A stretch of DNA of 64,000 bases. It comes from Prauserella alba. Its GTDB lineage: Bacteria; Actinomycetota; Actinomycetes; Mycobacteriales; Pseudonocardiaceae. Below the pieces are notes generated by a model that saw only the letters and a program-made list of their open reading frames with translations, ran no database searches and had not been told where the DNA came from. The position numbers were made by a program, and so were the translations under genes. Where the stretch lies: assembly GCF_024171735.1 (NCBI RefSeq), contig NZ_JAMTCH010000005.1, positions 620,001 through 684,000 on the forward strand, in the 5' to 3' direction. This document shows positions 37,635 to 45,727 of the stretch, piece after piece (position 1 is the first letter of the stretch; each line of letters begins with the position of its first letter).

Positions 37635-38696
37635 GTGGAACCCAGTGCCGAGAGGGCGGAGCGAGCAGTGTCAGTGCGTGACGGCGCCATCGAAGAACTG
37701 CGCGCCTCGGTCGGACTGCAGATCGACGACGAAGCGCTGCTGACCGAGCTCGCGGGTGGTCTGAGCGCGGTGGAGCAGCTGCTGCGCGAGGTCGTCCGCA
37801 GTGACGTCGCAGCGGTCAACGAGGCCGCCCGGCACCTGGTCGAAGCCGGGGGCAAACGTTTTCGTCCGCTGTTCACGCTGCTGGCGGGACAGTTCGGCAC
37901 GGCAGGTGAGGACGCGCGCGAGGGCGTGGTCACCGCGGCAGCGGCCGTGGAACTGGTCCACCTCGCGACGCTGTACCACGACGACGTCATGGACGAGGCG
38001 ACGATGCGCCGCGGTGCGGAGAGCGTCAACGCGCGCTGGGACAACACGGTCGCGATCCTCACCGGTGACTTCCTGTTCGCGCACGCCTCCCGGCTGGTCG
38101 CCGACCTGGGCACCGACGCGGCACGGATCATCGCCGAGACGTTCGGCGAGCTGGTCACGGGCCAGATGCGCGAAACGGTGGGCCCCGGCCAGGGCGAGGA
38201 CCCGATCGAGCACTACCTGACGGTGATCGGGCAGAAGACGGGATCGCTGATCGCCACGTCGGGCCGGTTCGGCGGCATGCTGTCGGACGCGTCGCCGGAG
38301 CACATCGAGGCGCTGCGGCGGTTCGGTGACCTCATCGGCACGGCGTTCCAGATCTCGGACGACATCATCGACATCGACTCGCCGTCGGCCGAGTCGGGGA
38401 AGTCGCAGGGCACGGACCTGCGTGAAGGTGTGAAGACGCTGCCGATGCTGTACGAGCTCGCCGAGGACAGGCCCGATCCGCGGCTCGTGGAGCTGCTCGG
38501 CGGCCCGATCACCGACGACGCCGAGGTCGTCGAGGCGTTGACACTGTTGCGTTCATCGCGTGGCCTGGAACGCGCACGCACCACCCTTTCAGGCTACGCT
38601 CAGCGCGCGAGGACGGAGCTGGAGGCATTGCCGCCGACTCCGGCGCGGGATGCCTGCGAATCGGTCGCCGATTACCTCGTCGCACGCACCCACTGA
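37635..38696 (+). CDS. Polyprenyl diphosphate synthase (menaquinone side chain)
   Basis: This trans-isoprenyl diphosphate synthase has 353 residues. The first aspartate-rich motif is LYHDDVMDEATMRRG near residue 114, and the second is FQISDDIIDIDSPSAESGK near 238. GGKRFRP binds the pyrophosphate. It elongates isoprenyl diphosphate to the long chain used by MenA. It corresponds to grcC1 (Rv0562), which follows menJ in M. tuberculosis; here nuo lies between them. GTG 37635 has GGAGGAGA 7 nt upstream. Chain length cannot be fixed from the sequence alone. Confidence 0.92.
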   Translation: MEPSAERAERAVSVRDGAIEELRASVGLQIDDEALLTELAGGLSAVEQLLREVVRSDVAAVNEAARHLVEAGGKRFRPLFTLLAGQFGTAGEDAREGVVTAAAAVELVHLATLYHDDVMDEATMRRGAESVNARWDNTVAILTGDFLFAHASRLVADLGTDAARIIAETFGELVTGQMRETVGPGQGEDPIEHYLTVIGQKTGSLIATSGRFGGMLSDASPEHIEALRRFGDLIGTAFQISDDIIDIDSPSAESGKSQGTDLREGVKTLPMLYELAEDRPDPRLVELLGGPITDDAEVVEALTLLRSSRGLERARTTLSGYAQRARTELEALPPTPARDACESVADYLVARTH

Positions 38697-38713
38697 GGGA
38701 GGACACCGCACCA

Positions 38714-40810
38714 ATGTCCGTTTTTGGGCAGGTCTGGGTGTTCAGCGCGATCGCTTTCGTGCTGGGCGCCTTCCTGGCCTGGGTTTTCCTGGTTCGGCCC
38801 GCGCGTAAGCAGATCCGCAGTCTCGAGGAGAGACTCGTGGCCCGCGAGGCCGATCTACGCCGGATCTCCGAGCCCGCCCTCGGTGCGGCCGGCACGGCGC
38901 AGACGCGGACGGAGCGGGGCGACCCGTTCAGCGACGCCGACGAAGCCCTGGCAGGGACGGATGCGTACGGGGCAGGCGCGGCCGTCGACGTGCCCGATCG
39001 GCCGGAGCCGGAGACGTCGTGGCTCGAACGTGACAGCCTCAGCGGCGACTACGCGGGCGGTTACGCCGCCGGTGGTTACGCGGACCGGGCCGACGACTTC
39101 GACCTGGCCGACCGGCCGGACGACCTGGAGATCCCCGCCGACTCCGGCGACCGGTTCGCCCACGACGCGGACTACGACGCCGGCTACTCGGACGGGTATC
39201 GAGCCTTCGCCGACGACCGTGCCGGTGACGGCGAGTACGACGGCACCGGATACGACGACCCCGGACACCACGACTCCGGATACAGCGGCATCGGATACAA
39301 CGACTCCGTCGGTGACGAGGAGGGCCGTCACGTTGAGGGTCAGGACGACCCGACCCGGTACGTGGCCGCACTCGACCGGGATGCCGACGACCGGGATGCC
39401 GATGACCGGGGTGTCGCCGACGACGCACCGGTCTCGTCGGTGCTCGACCCGGACGAGATGCGCAGCGCCCCCGGCGGCACCGACGCCGATGCCGACGTGG
39501 CCGCGTCCGAAGCGGAGTCGACCCGCCTGATCGGCCCGGACGAGGGTCCCGGCGGTGATTCCGGCGGCGCGCCTACGACCGGGGCGAGCCCCGGTTCCTC
39601 CGACGATGCGGGAACGGACCAGGCAGGTAGCTCGACAGCGGGCTCCGACGTGGCGGGCTCCGCGTTGCACCTCGGCGCACCGTTCCAGCCCGTGACGTCG
39701 TTCGACGCGACCACCGAACTTCCCGTCGGCGGTCTGCAGGACAGCGGTCTCCAGAGCGACGGCCTCCGGGGCAGCGACGTTCAGGGCAGCGAGGTCCAGG
39801 GTGGCCTGCGGGAATCCGGCCTCGCAGGCGACGACGCAGTCACCGGCGGGCAGGACACCGGCGCAGGTGACCAGGCGCACCCGGCCGAACGGCCGGGAAG
39901 CCTGTTCGAACCGACCCCGATCGACGACGCTGACGATGCCGAGGACCCCGGCGCCGAGCCTTCCGAGGCCGGTGACACGGGAACGGGTGACCCGGCGACG
40001 GGGGAGGCCGGGTCCGGCCACGCCGGTGTCGGCACCGCTGCCGAGACGGGCGCTCCGGGATCGAACGGGTCGGAAGCGCTGCCCGCGGACCCACCCGCGT
40101 ACGCGTTCGGCGGGCCCGGCGCCGGTCCCGACGAGGACGCGGTCGAGTCGACGAACGTGCTGCCGAAGCGCACGCCGCGGCAGCGTCCCCCTGGCGGTTT
40201 CGACGCGCCGAAGCCCATCCAGCCGTCGATGCGCGCGATCACCCGCAGGGAGCCGGACGCGGCGACGCAGAGCGGTTCGCTGTTCGAACCGGCCTCGCCG
40301 GGCGAGTCGGCGTCGTCCGGGCCCGCAGCCGAACCCGCCGACGCGGGCCAGCAGACCGGGCAGGCACCTCCCGAATCGGGGCAGCTGACGAAGTTCGTGA
40401 CGCCGACCGGGCAGGTGCCCACCGGCGACGACGCGATGTCGGGGCAGCTCGCCGTCGAGGAGACGGGCGCTCCGCAGGCCGGTGCGGGCCAGGGCAGCCT
40501 CGACCGGTCGGACGCCGACCACCCCGCACAGGCTGGAACAGGGCAGGTCGGAGCGGCCGCTGCTGGTGCCGACGCGGGAACGGCCGACGATGCGGATGCC
40601 GAGTCGGCAAGGCCGGGGCCCTTCGGCCCTGGCTCGGCGATGCCGTTGCCGGGCGGTGGCAGCCCGTCGCCGGAGTTCACGGTGAAGGCGAGTGTCACGG
40701 CGCTGCGGTACGTCACGGACGCCTCGCCGCAGTACCCGCGCATGGTGGCCGAGGTTTGGTTCCGCAGCCCCGCCGACGCCGAACGTGTCGGCTTCCGCCC
40801 TCTCACCTGA
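38714..40810 (+). CDS. Membrane-anchored acidic low-complexity protein with conserved C-terminal domain
   Basis: The 698-residue protein has one N-terminal membrane helix (VFSAIAFVLGAFLAWVFLV, residues 9-27), a basic coiled stretch (RKQIRSLEERLVAREADL) and then about 600 residues rich in Asp, Gly, Ser, Glu and Pro. Short repeats such as DRDADDRG occur in that region. The last 45 residues (TVKASVTALRYVTDASPQYPRM, AEVWFRSPADAERVGF) look like the small domain found at the C-termini of some actinobacterial ribosomal proteins, sometimes called the sunset domain. The function is unknown. It is 17 nt after the polyprenyl synthase gene, so it is probably cotranscribed. Confidence 0.7.
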   Translation: MSVFGQVWVFSAIAFVLGAFLAWVFLVRPARKQIRSLEERLVAREADLRRISEPALGAAGTAQTRTERGDPFSDADEALAGTDAYGAGAAVDVPDRPEPETSWLERDSLSGDYAGGYAAGGYADRADDFDLADRPDDLEIPADSGDRFAHDADYDAGYSDGYRAFADDRAGDGEYDGTGYDDPGHHDSGYSGIGYNDSVGDEEGRHVEGQDDPTRYVAALDRDADDRDADDRGVADDAPVSSVLDPDEMRSAPGGTDADADVAASEAESTRLIGPDEGPGGDSGGAPTTGASPGSSDDAGTDQAGSSTAGSDVAGSALHLGAPFQPVTSFDATTELPVGGLQDSGLQSDGLRGSDVQGSEVQGGLRESGLAGDDAVTGGQDTGAGDQAHPAERPGSLFEPTPIDDADDAEDPGAEPSEAGDTGTGDPATGEAGSGHAGVGTAAETGAPGSNGSEALPADPPAYAFGGPGAGPDEDAVESTNVLPKRTPRQRPPGGFDAPKPIQPSMRAITRREPDAATQSGSLFEPASPGESASSGPAAEPADAGQQTGQAPPESGQLTKFVTPTGQVPTGDDAMSGQLAVEETGAPQAGAGQGSLDRSDADHPAQAGTGQVGAAAAGADAGTADDADAESARPGPFGPGSAMPLPGGGSPSPEFTVKASVTALRYVTDASPQYPRMVAEVWFRSPADAERVGFRPLT

Positions 40811-41180
40811 CGACGGCTTGCGCGCCGGTTGACGACGATCGCGCGCAGGTGCCCGCGGCCGGGCCTTCGACGGTGATCACCGGTTCCGGCTGCGAGCCGA
40901 TGGTCGCGCCTTCTCGCACCTGTGGTGTCGTGCCCGTACCCGGCGAGTGAGTGCGGGGTGCGGCGCGCGTCGGTCCGGTTCCCGTGGCTCGGGGTGCGGC
41001 GAGCACGGCAAGCCTCCACCATCGACGTCGGAGGGTCGGGCACGGTCGACCGTTCGCGCCGGCCCTCGGTCGATGCCGCCACTGTGCGGGATCGCGACCG
41101 CGGGATCGCCACCGCGGTGTCGCATCGTCGTGGTGTGGCAATCGCTGTGCCGTCCTGTCCGACAGTACCCGGGAGGAAGT
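40811..41180. other. Intergenic stretch without a recognised gene
   Basis: Several frames are open on both strands, as expected at this GC content, but none has a recognisable product with a good ribosome site. GGGAGGA just before 41181 belongs to the SDR gene. Confidence 0.4.
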
Positions 41181-42044
41181 ATGAGCACGGCCGCATCGGG
41201 TTCGCCTCCGCCGCAGCAGCAGGATCCGCCCGGTGGCAGCGGCGGCCTGGATCCGCAGCCGCGGGACGAGATGCGCGACTGGACCGGCCGCGGGCTGCTC
41301 GAAGGGAAGGTGGCCCTGGTGACCGGCGGGGACTCCGGCATCGGCAGGGCGGTCTGTGCGGCCTTCGCCAAGGAGGGTGCCGACGTGGCGCTCGCGTACC
41401 TGTCGGAGGACGGCGACGCCGAACACACGGCGTCCCTGGTGCGCGGGGCGGGGCGCCGTTGCGTGACGCTGCGCGGCGACCTCGGCGACGCCGAGCACTG
41501 TGTCCGTATCGTCGAGGACACGGTGGCCGACCTCGGCCGGCTCGACGTCGTGGTCAACAACGTGGCCACTCAGGAACCCTACGACCGGCCCGACGACATC
41601 GCCGACGAGCAGTGGCTACGCACCTTCGAAGTGAACATCCACAGTTTCTTCCGGGTCACGAAGGCGGCGTTGGCCCACTTGGGTCCCGGCGCGGCGATCA
41701 TCAACACCGGCTCGGTCAACGGGCTGCGCGGCAACAAGCGGCTCATCGACTACTCCGCCACCAAAGGTGCGGTGCAGTCGCTGACGCACTCTCTCGCCCA
41801 GTCCTTGATGAGCCGCGGGATCCGGGTCAACTGCGTCGCGCCCGGTCCGGTGTGGACACCACTGATCCCGGCCACGATGCCGGAGGAGAAGGTCGAGCAG
41901 TTCGGCGAGCAGGCACCGATGGGCAGGGCCGCCGACCCGGACGAGATCGCGCCGTCGTACGTGTTCTTCGCCGCGAATCAGCTGTCGTCGTACTATACGG
42001 GCGAAGTGCTCGCCCCCACCGGCGGCGAGACCATGCCCGGGTAG
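41181..42044 (+). CDS. Short-chain dehydrogenase/reductase (YhdF/YdaD type)
   Basis: The 287-residue protein has the NAD(P)-binding motif ALVTGGDSGIGRAV near residue 46, DVVVNNVATQE (NNxA) near 125 and the catalytic serine and YSATK pair near 180-196. The N-terminal 40 residues rich in Pro, Gln and Gly are typical of the Bacillus YhdF/GsiB-stress SDR group. GGGAGGA is 5 nt before the ATG. The substrate is unknown. It is convergent with the NDH-2 gene. Confidence 0.88.
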   Translation: MSTAASGSPPPQQQDPPGGSGGLDPQPRDEMRDWTGRGLLEGKVALVTGGDSGIGRAVCAAFAKEGADVALAYLSEDGDAEHTASLVRGAGRRCVTLRGDLGDAEHCVRIVEDTVADLGRLDVVVNNVATQEPYDRPDDIADEQWLRTFEVNIHSFFRVTKAALAHLGPGAAIINTGSVNGLRGNKRLIDYSATKGAVQSLTHSLAQSLMSRGIRVNCVAPGPVWTPLIPATMPEEKVEQFGEQAPMGRAADPDEIAPSYVFFAANQLSSYYTGEVLAPTGGETMPG

Positions 42045-42164
42045 CGCCGGGTGCCGGTCACAGCCGGCGGTGTGGGGCCGGATCGCGGTCCCGGCGCCGC
42101 CACCACGTCGTGCTCCTGAGGCGGTGCGCTGCCCGCGAGGTTCCGCACGGGCGGGGCGCCGCCG

Positions 42165-43550
42165 TCATTCGCCACGTCGTTCGGAGCCCGCGCCGTCGCC
42201 GCTCGCGCGCAGGCCGGTGGTCGGCTCCCGCGTCGCGGGCGGATCCGAACGCAGGTGCGGCAGTTCGGGGGAGGACGTGTCCAGCGGCACGGTCCCGGAA
42301 CGGACCAACCCGAGTTGCACGCGAGGCCGCGTCGTGACCGCCTCCAGTGTCCAATCGAGCGCGACCCGGAGCCGGTTCGTCGGCATGGCCGCCAAGTGAT
42401 ACCCGCGGGTGACGGCCTTGGCCGGTATCCCGGAGAGAGGTATGTGCAACGGGTTCGCGGCGGCCTTGCCCGCACCCAGGTCCACGACGAAACCGAGATC
42501 GCGGTGCCGGTACGGGGCGGACGTGCCGTGGCCCAGCGAGGCGGCGACGTTGCGGGCGGCCAGCCTGCCCTGCCGCACCGCGTGCTGCGCGGTCATCGGG
42601 GTGAGGCGTTCCCGGTGATGAGGATCGGTCACCGCGGCAGCATCCCCGCACGCGAACACGTGCGGGTAGGAAGGCACCGACAGATGGTCGTCGACCACGA
42701 GCCTGCCCTGCTGGGTTTTCAGGCCGAGGGACTCCACGAGCGGATCGGGACGGACGCCCACGCACCAGACCAGCGAACGTGTCCGCACGAACTGATCGTT
42801 GCTCAACGTGACGCCCTCGTCCGTGCTCTCGGTGATCGACGTCTCCGTCAGAATCTCGACACCGCGTTCCCGGAGCACCTCGTCGGCCGTGCGCGACAAC
42901 CGGCGATCGAGCTCGGGCAGCACACGGGGCGCGAGGTCCAGCAGCTTCCAGCGCATGGGCTGATCGCGCAGTTCGGGATGCCGCGCCGCCAGCGTCTCGG
43001 TGAACGACGGCCCCTGCGCGGCGATCTCGGTGCCCGTGTACCCGGCGCCGACCACGACGAACGTGCAGCGGGCGTCACGCTCCTGCGGATCGTCGGTCAT
43101 GGCCGCCAGCTCGATCTGCCGCGTCACGTGGTCCCGGAAGTACAGCGCCTCGGGCACGCCCCGGAACCCGTGCCCGTACTTGGCCACTCCCGGGATCGGC
43201 AGCAGCTTGTTGACACTGCCGGCGGCCAGCACGAGCCGGTCGAAGGACAACGAGCCCGCGTTGCCCTCGGGGTCGTCGTAGGACAGCTCCTGCCGATCCG
43301 GGTCGACCGTGGTGACTTCCCCGAGGACCAACCGCACGTTCGGCAACGTCGCGGGCAGCGAGATCGTGACCGATCGGGGGTCGAGGATCCCCGAGCCCAC
43401 CTCCGGCAGGAGCGGAACGTACAGGAAGTAGTCGGTGGGGTTGACGAGGATGATCTCGACCTCGTCGTGGTCCACGTTCTTCGCCAGGTGCCGCGCCGCG
43501 TGAAAACCGGCGAATCCGCCACCGACGATCACTACTCGCGTCCGTGTCAT
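42165..43550 (-). CDS. Type II NADH dehydrogenase-like flavoprotein
   Basis: The 461-residue protein has two nucleotide-binding folds: VVIVGGGFAGFHAARHLA at residue 6 for FAD and TFVVVGAGYTGTEIAAQG near 165 for NAD(P)H. PHVFACGDAAAV near 300 is the second FAD motif. This is the NDH-2 pattern: a single-subunit enzyme that passes electrons from NADH to menaquinone without pumping protons. The region after residue 350 (GYHLAAMPTNRLRVALDW) would be the membrane-contacting part. It may act as a bypass to the nearby complex I. Confidence 0.85.
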   Translation of the reverse strand: MTRTRVVIVGGGFAGFHAARHLAKNVDHDEVEIILVNPTDYFLYVPLLPEVGSGILDPRSVTISLPATLPNVRLVLGEVTTVDPDRQELSYDDPEGNAGSLSFDRLVLAAGSVNKLLPIPGVAKYGHGFRGVPEALYFRDHVTRQIELAAMTDDPQERDARCTFVVVGAGYTGTEIAAQGPSFTETLAARHPELRDQPMRWKLLDLAPRVLPELDRRLSRTADEVLRERGVEILTETSITESTDEGVTLSNDQFVRTRSLVWCVGVRPDPLVESLGLKTQQGRLVVDDHLSVPSYPHVFACGDAAAVTDPHHRERLTPMTAQHAVRQGRLAARNVAASLGHGTSAPYRHRDLGFVVDLGAGKAAANPLHIPLSGIPAKAVTRGYHLAAMPTNRLRVALDWTLEAVTTRPRVQLGLVRSGTVPLDTSSPELPHLRSDPPATREPTTGLRASGDGAGSERRGE

Positions 43551-43740
43551 CCTGCCCCTCTGCCGAGTCCGGGTGCGACCCGAGTCGTTCCCGGTCCACC
43601 GCTCGGCGAAACCAGCTCTACGCGGGGCGGCGCGCTCGACGTCGCCGGCAGTCGAGGACCCTTCGCGGACCTGCGCCGTCAGCGCCGCGCGGTACGTCGA
43701 CGAGTCATCATCGTCACCGGATCACATGAGTAGCGAATGC

Positions 43741-43770
43741 TTGCGCGTCTCGATACTATCGGAGTACGTT
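43741..43770 (+). promoter_or_regulatory. Candidate higBA promoter
   Basis: TTGCGC (43741-43746) and TACGTT (43765-43770) are separated by 18 bp, about 30 bp upstream of the toxin ATG. The -10 lies inside the palindromic operator. Confidence 0.45.
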
Positions 43771-43777
43771 AGTACTC
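43762..43777. promoter_or_regulatory. Palindromic operator of higBA
   Basis: GAGTAC-GTTA-GTACTC is a perfect 6-bp inverted repeat covering the predicted -10. It is a likely site for autorepression by the HigA antitoxin. Confidence 0.65.
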
Positions 43778-43800
43778 GTGAGGTTCACCAGTAGGGCGTC

Positions 43801-44079
43801 ATGATCCGATCGTTCGCGAACAAGAACACCGAGAACATCTGGCGCCGTCGCGACACCCGACTGCCACCCGACGTTCGACGCCGTGCGTGGATGAAGCTCG
43901 CGATGCTCGACAAGGCAGGGCAGCTCGACGACCTTCGAGTTCCGCCCGGCAGCCGACTCGAACAACTACGCGGCGACCGTGCAGGACAACACAGCATCCG
44001 CATTAACGACCAGTGGCGCATCTGCTTCACCTGGACCGACAGCGGGCCCGAGCACGTCGAGATCGTCGACTATCACTAG
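43801..44079 (+). CDS. higB: HigB/RelE-family toxin
   Basis: The 92-residue protein is a ribosome-dependent mRNA interferase of the HigB group. It has the opening MIRSFANKNTENIWRRRDT, the core RVPPGSRLEQLRGDRAGQHSIRINDQWRICFTW and a C-terminal VEIVDYH. The arginine and tyrosine/histidine residues typical of the active surface are kept, so it looks functional. It precedes higA by 10 nt, the usual toxin-first order of this family. Confidence 0.92.
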   Translation: MIRSFANKNTENIWRRRDTRLPPDVRRRAWMKLAMLDKAGQLDDLRVPPGSRLEQLRGDRAGQHSIRINDQWRICFTWTDSGPEHVEIVDYH

Positions 44080-44089
44080 GGAGAGAGGC

Positions 44090-44389
44090 ATGACCACCGC
44101 GCCCACCATGCCGCCGGTACACCCCGGCGAGATCCTCAAGGAGGAGTTCCTCGAGCCGATGGGCATCACCGCGTACCGGCTCGCGAAGGCGATCGGAGTC
44201 GACCAGACACGCCTGTCGCAGATCATCACTGGACGTCGCAGCATCACTGCAGACACCGGACTACGCCTGTCGCGGTTCTTTGGCATGTCCGAGGGGTTCT
44301 GGACCGGGCTGCAGGAGCTCTACGACCGCGAGACCGCGCGTGACGCGCTCGGCGACGAGCTCGAACACATCCAACCGATCTCGGCGTGA
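44090..44389 (+). CDS. higA: HigA-family antitoxin (XRE helix-turn-helix)
   Basis: The 99-residue protein has PPVHPGEILKEEFLEPMGITAYRLAKAIGVDQTRLSQIITGRRSITADTGLRLSRFFG, a VapI/HigA-type helix-turn-helix. It should bind HigB and repress the operon through the upstream palindrome. GGGAGAGAGG precedes ATG 44090. Together with higB it forms a complete toxin-antitoxin pair between NDH-2 and korB. Confidence 0.93.
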   Translation: MTTAPTMPPVHPGEILKEEFLEPMGITAYRLAKAIGVDQTRLSQIITGRRSITADTGLRLSRFFGMSEGFWTGLQELYDRETARDALGDELEHIQPISA

Positions 44390-44410
44390 TGTCCAGCTGA
44401 TCCGGTAGGC

Positions 44411-44442
44411 CGGCAACCGACTCGAACAACTACGCGGCGACC
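44411..44442. repeat. Fragment duplicated from higB
   Basis: These 32 bp repeat higB positions 43947-43978 with one mismatch, the codons for PGSRLEQLRGD. It lies 20 bp after higA and looks like a remnant of a second higB copy or a local duplication scar. Confidence 0.8.
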
Positions 44443-44539
44443 CAAGGGCACCGACCGGTCCGTGCACCGTGCCGAAGATGCACCGTGCCGAAGCTCTCGA
44501 ACACCTCGCCCAGCAACTCAGGCGGCCGACCACGCAAAA

Positions 44540-44568
44540 CGCTCGGCTGGGCAGGGCCCAGCCGAGCG
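44540..44568. terminator. Strong hairpin, likely bidirectional terminator
   Basis: CGCTCGGCTGGGC and GCCCAGCCGAGCG form a 13-bp stem with a 3-nt loop (AGG), between convergent higA and korB. No T-run follows, as is common in actinobacteria. Confidence 0.75.
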
Positions 44569-44624
44569 TCTGCATGATCTACTGACGACCACATCGGCCA
44601 TCCGGTGCTGCGAGGCCCGGGACG

Positions 44625-45689
44625 CTACTCGACCGTCCAGGTGTCCTTGCCGGTGAGCAGGGCCTGCAGGTCGCCCGGCTTGGCCTCCTGAGCCTGCTGC
44701 ACCTGGGCGCGGGCCTGGTCGTCGTAGGTCTCCCGCTCGACCTGGCGGAAGATGCCCGTCGGGATGTGGTTGAGGTGCTGGTCCCCGATGCGCGACAGCG
44801 CGAACCCGTACGCCGTGTCCTCGATCGACGGGTCGTGCACGACCAGGTTGTCCTCGCCGATGTCGGCGACCTTGCCGACGTCGAGGCCGCCGTAACCCGT
44901 GGTGGTCACACCGAACTCGCCCTCGGCGCCGAACCGGATCGGCTCGCCCGGGGTCAGCGGGATCAACCGCTGCGCCGCCTCGTCCTTGTCCTTGAGCATG
45001 TCGAATGCGCCGTCGTTGAAGATCGGGCAGTTCTGGTAGATCTCCACGACCGCACTGCCGCGGTGCTGGGCGGCGGCGCCGAGGACCTCCGTGAGGCCCT
45101 TCTTGTCCGAGTCCATCGCCCGGCCCACGAACGTCGCCTCGGCACCCAGCGCGAGGGAGACCGGGTTGAACGGGGTGTCCACCGAACCCATCGGAGTCGA
45201 CTTGGTGACCTTGCCCGGTTCCGAGGTCGGCGAGTACTGCCCCTTCGTCAGACCGTAGATCCGGTTGTTGAACAGCAGGATCTTCAGGTTGACGTTGCGG
45301 CGCAGCGCGTGGATCAGGTGGTTACCGCCGATGGACAGGGCGTCGCCGTCACCGGTCACGACCCACACCGACAGGTCCGGCCGGGTCGTCGCCAGGCCGG
45401 TCGCGATCGACGGTGCACGGCCGTGGATCGAGTGCATGCCGTAGGTGTTCATGTAGTACGGGAACCGGCTCGAACAGCCGATCCCGGAAATGAACACGAT
45501 GTTCTCGCGCTTGAGGCCCAACGTCGGCAGGAACGACTGGATGGTGTTGAGCACGATGTAGTCACCGCACCCCGGGCACCAGCGCACTTCCTGGTCGGAC
45601 TTGTACTCCTTGGCCTTCTGCGGCTCATCGGTCGTGGGGACCAGGTCGAGCCCACCCATGCTGGGCAGGCCCAGGTCGGTGGCTGTCAT
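44625..45689 (-). CDS. korB: 2-oxoacid:ferredoxin oxidoreductase, beta subunit
   Basis: KorB binds thiamine diphosphate and a 4Fe-4S cluster and, with KorA, oxidises 2-oxoglutarate to succinyl-CoA while reducing ferredoxin. The 354-residue protein has RWCPGCGDYIVLNTIQ near residue 37, SGIGCSSRFPYY near 68, the ThDP motif VTGDGDALSIGGNHLIHALRRN and LLFNNRIYGLTKGQYSPTS. The ATG overlaps the stop of a 13-residue linker frame that starts in the korA stop. Confidence 0.95.
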   Translation of the reverse strand: MTATDLGLPSMGGLDLVPTTDEPQKAKEYKSDQEVRWCPGCGDYIVLNTIQSFLPTLGLKRENIVFISGIGCSSRFPYYMNTYGMHSIHGRAPSIATGLATTRPDLSVWVVTGDGDALSIGGNHLIHALRRNVNLKILLFNNRIYGLTKGQYSPTSEPGKVTKSTPMGSVDTPFNPVSLALGAEATFVGRAMDSDKKGLTEVLGAAAQHRGSAVVEIYQNCPIFNDGAFDMLKDKDEAAQRLIPLTPGEPIRFGAEGEFGVTTTGYGGLDVGKVADIGEDNLVVHDPSIEDTAYGFALSRIGDQHLNHIPTGIFRQVERETYDDQARAQVQQAQEAKPGDLQALLTGKDTWTVE

Positions 45690-45727
45690 ACTGCCGCCTC
45701 CGCGGGAAAGAGTGCGTCGTCGGTCAT
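45686..45727 (-). other. Linker mini-ORF between korA and korB (39-nt unit family)
   Basis: The ATG of MTDDALFPAEAAV overlaps the korA stop (ATGA), and its TGA overlaps the korB start (ATGA). Its GGAGG is the korB ribosome site. The sequence matches the units repeated before the metal-transporter ATPase (ALxPAEAA) and resembles the nuoE-nuoF linker. Confidence 0.6.

Noticed and set aside
40811-41180. A small gene in the gap before the SDR
   Set aside because: Open frames on both strands lack a ribosome site and recognisable sequence.
44540-44568. A small RNA gene at the strong hairpin
   Set aside because: Its position between convergent genes fits a bidirectional terminator, and no promoter was seen beside it.
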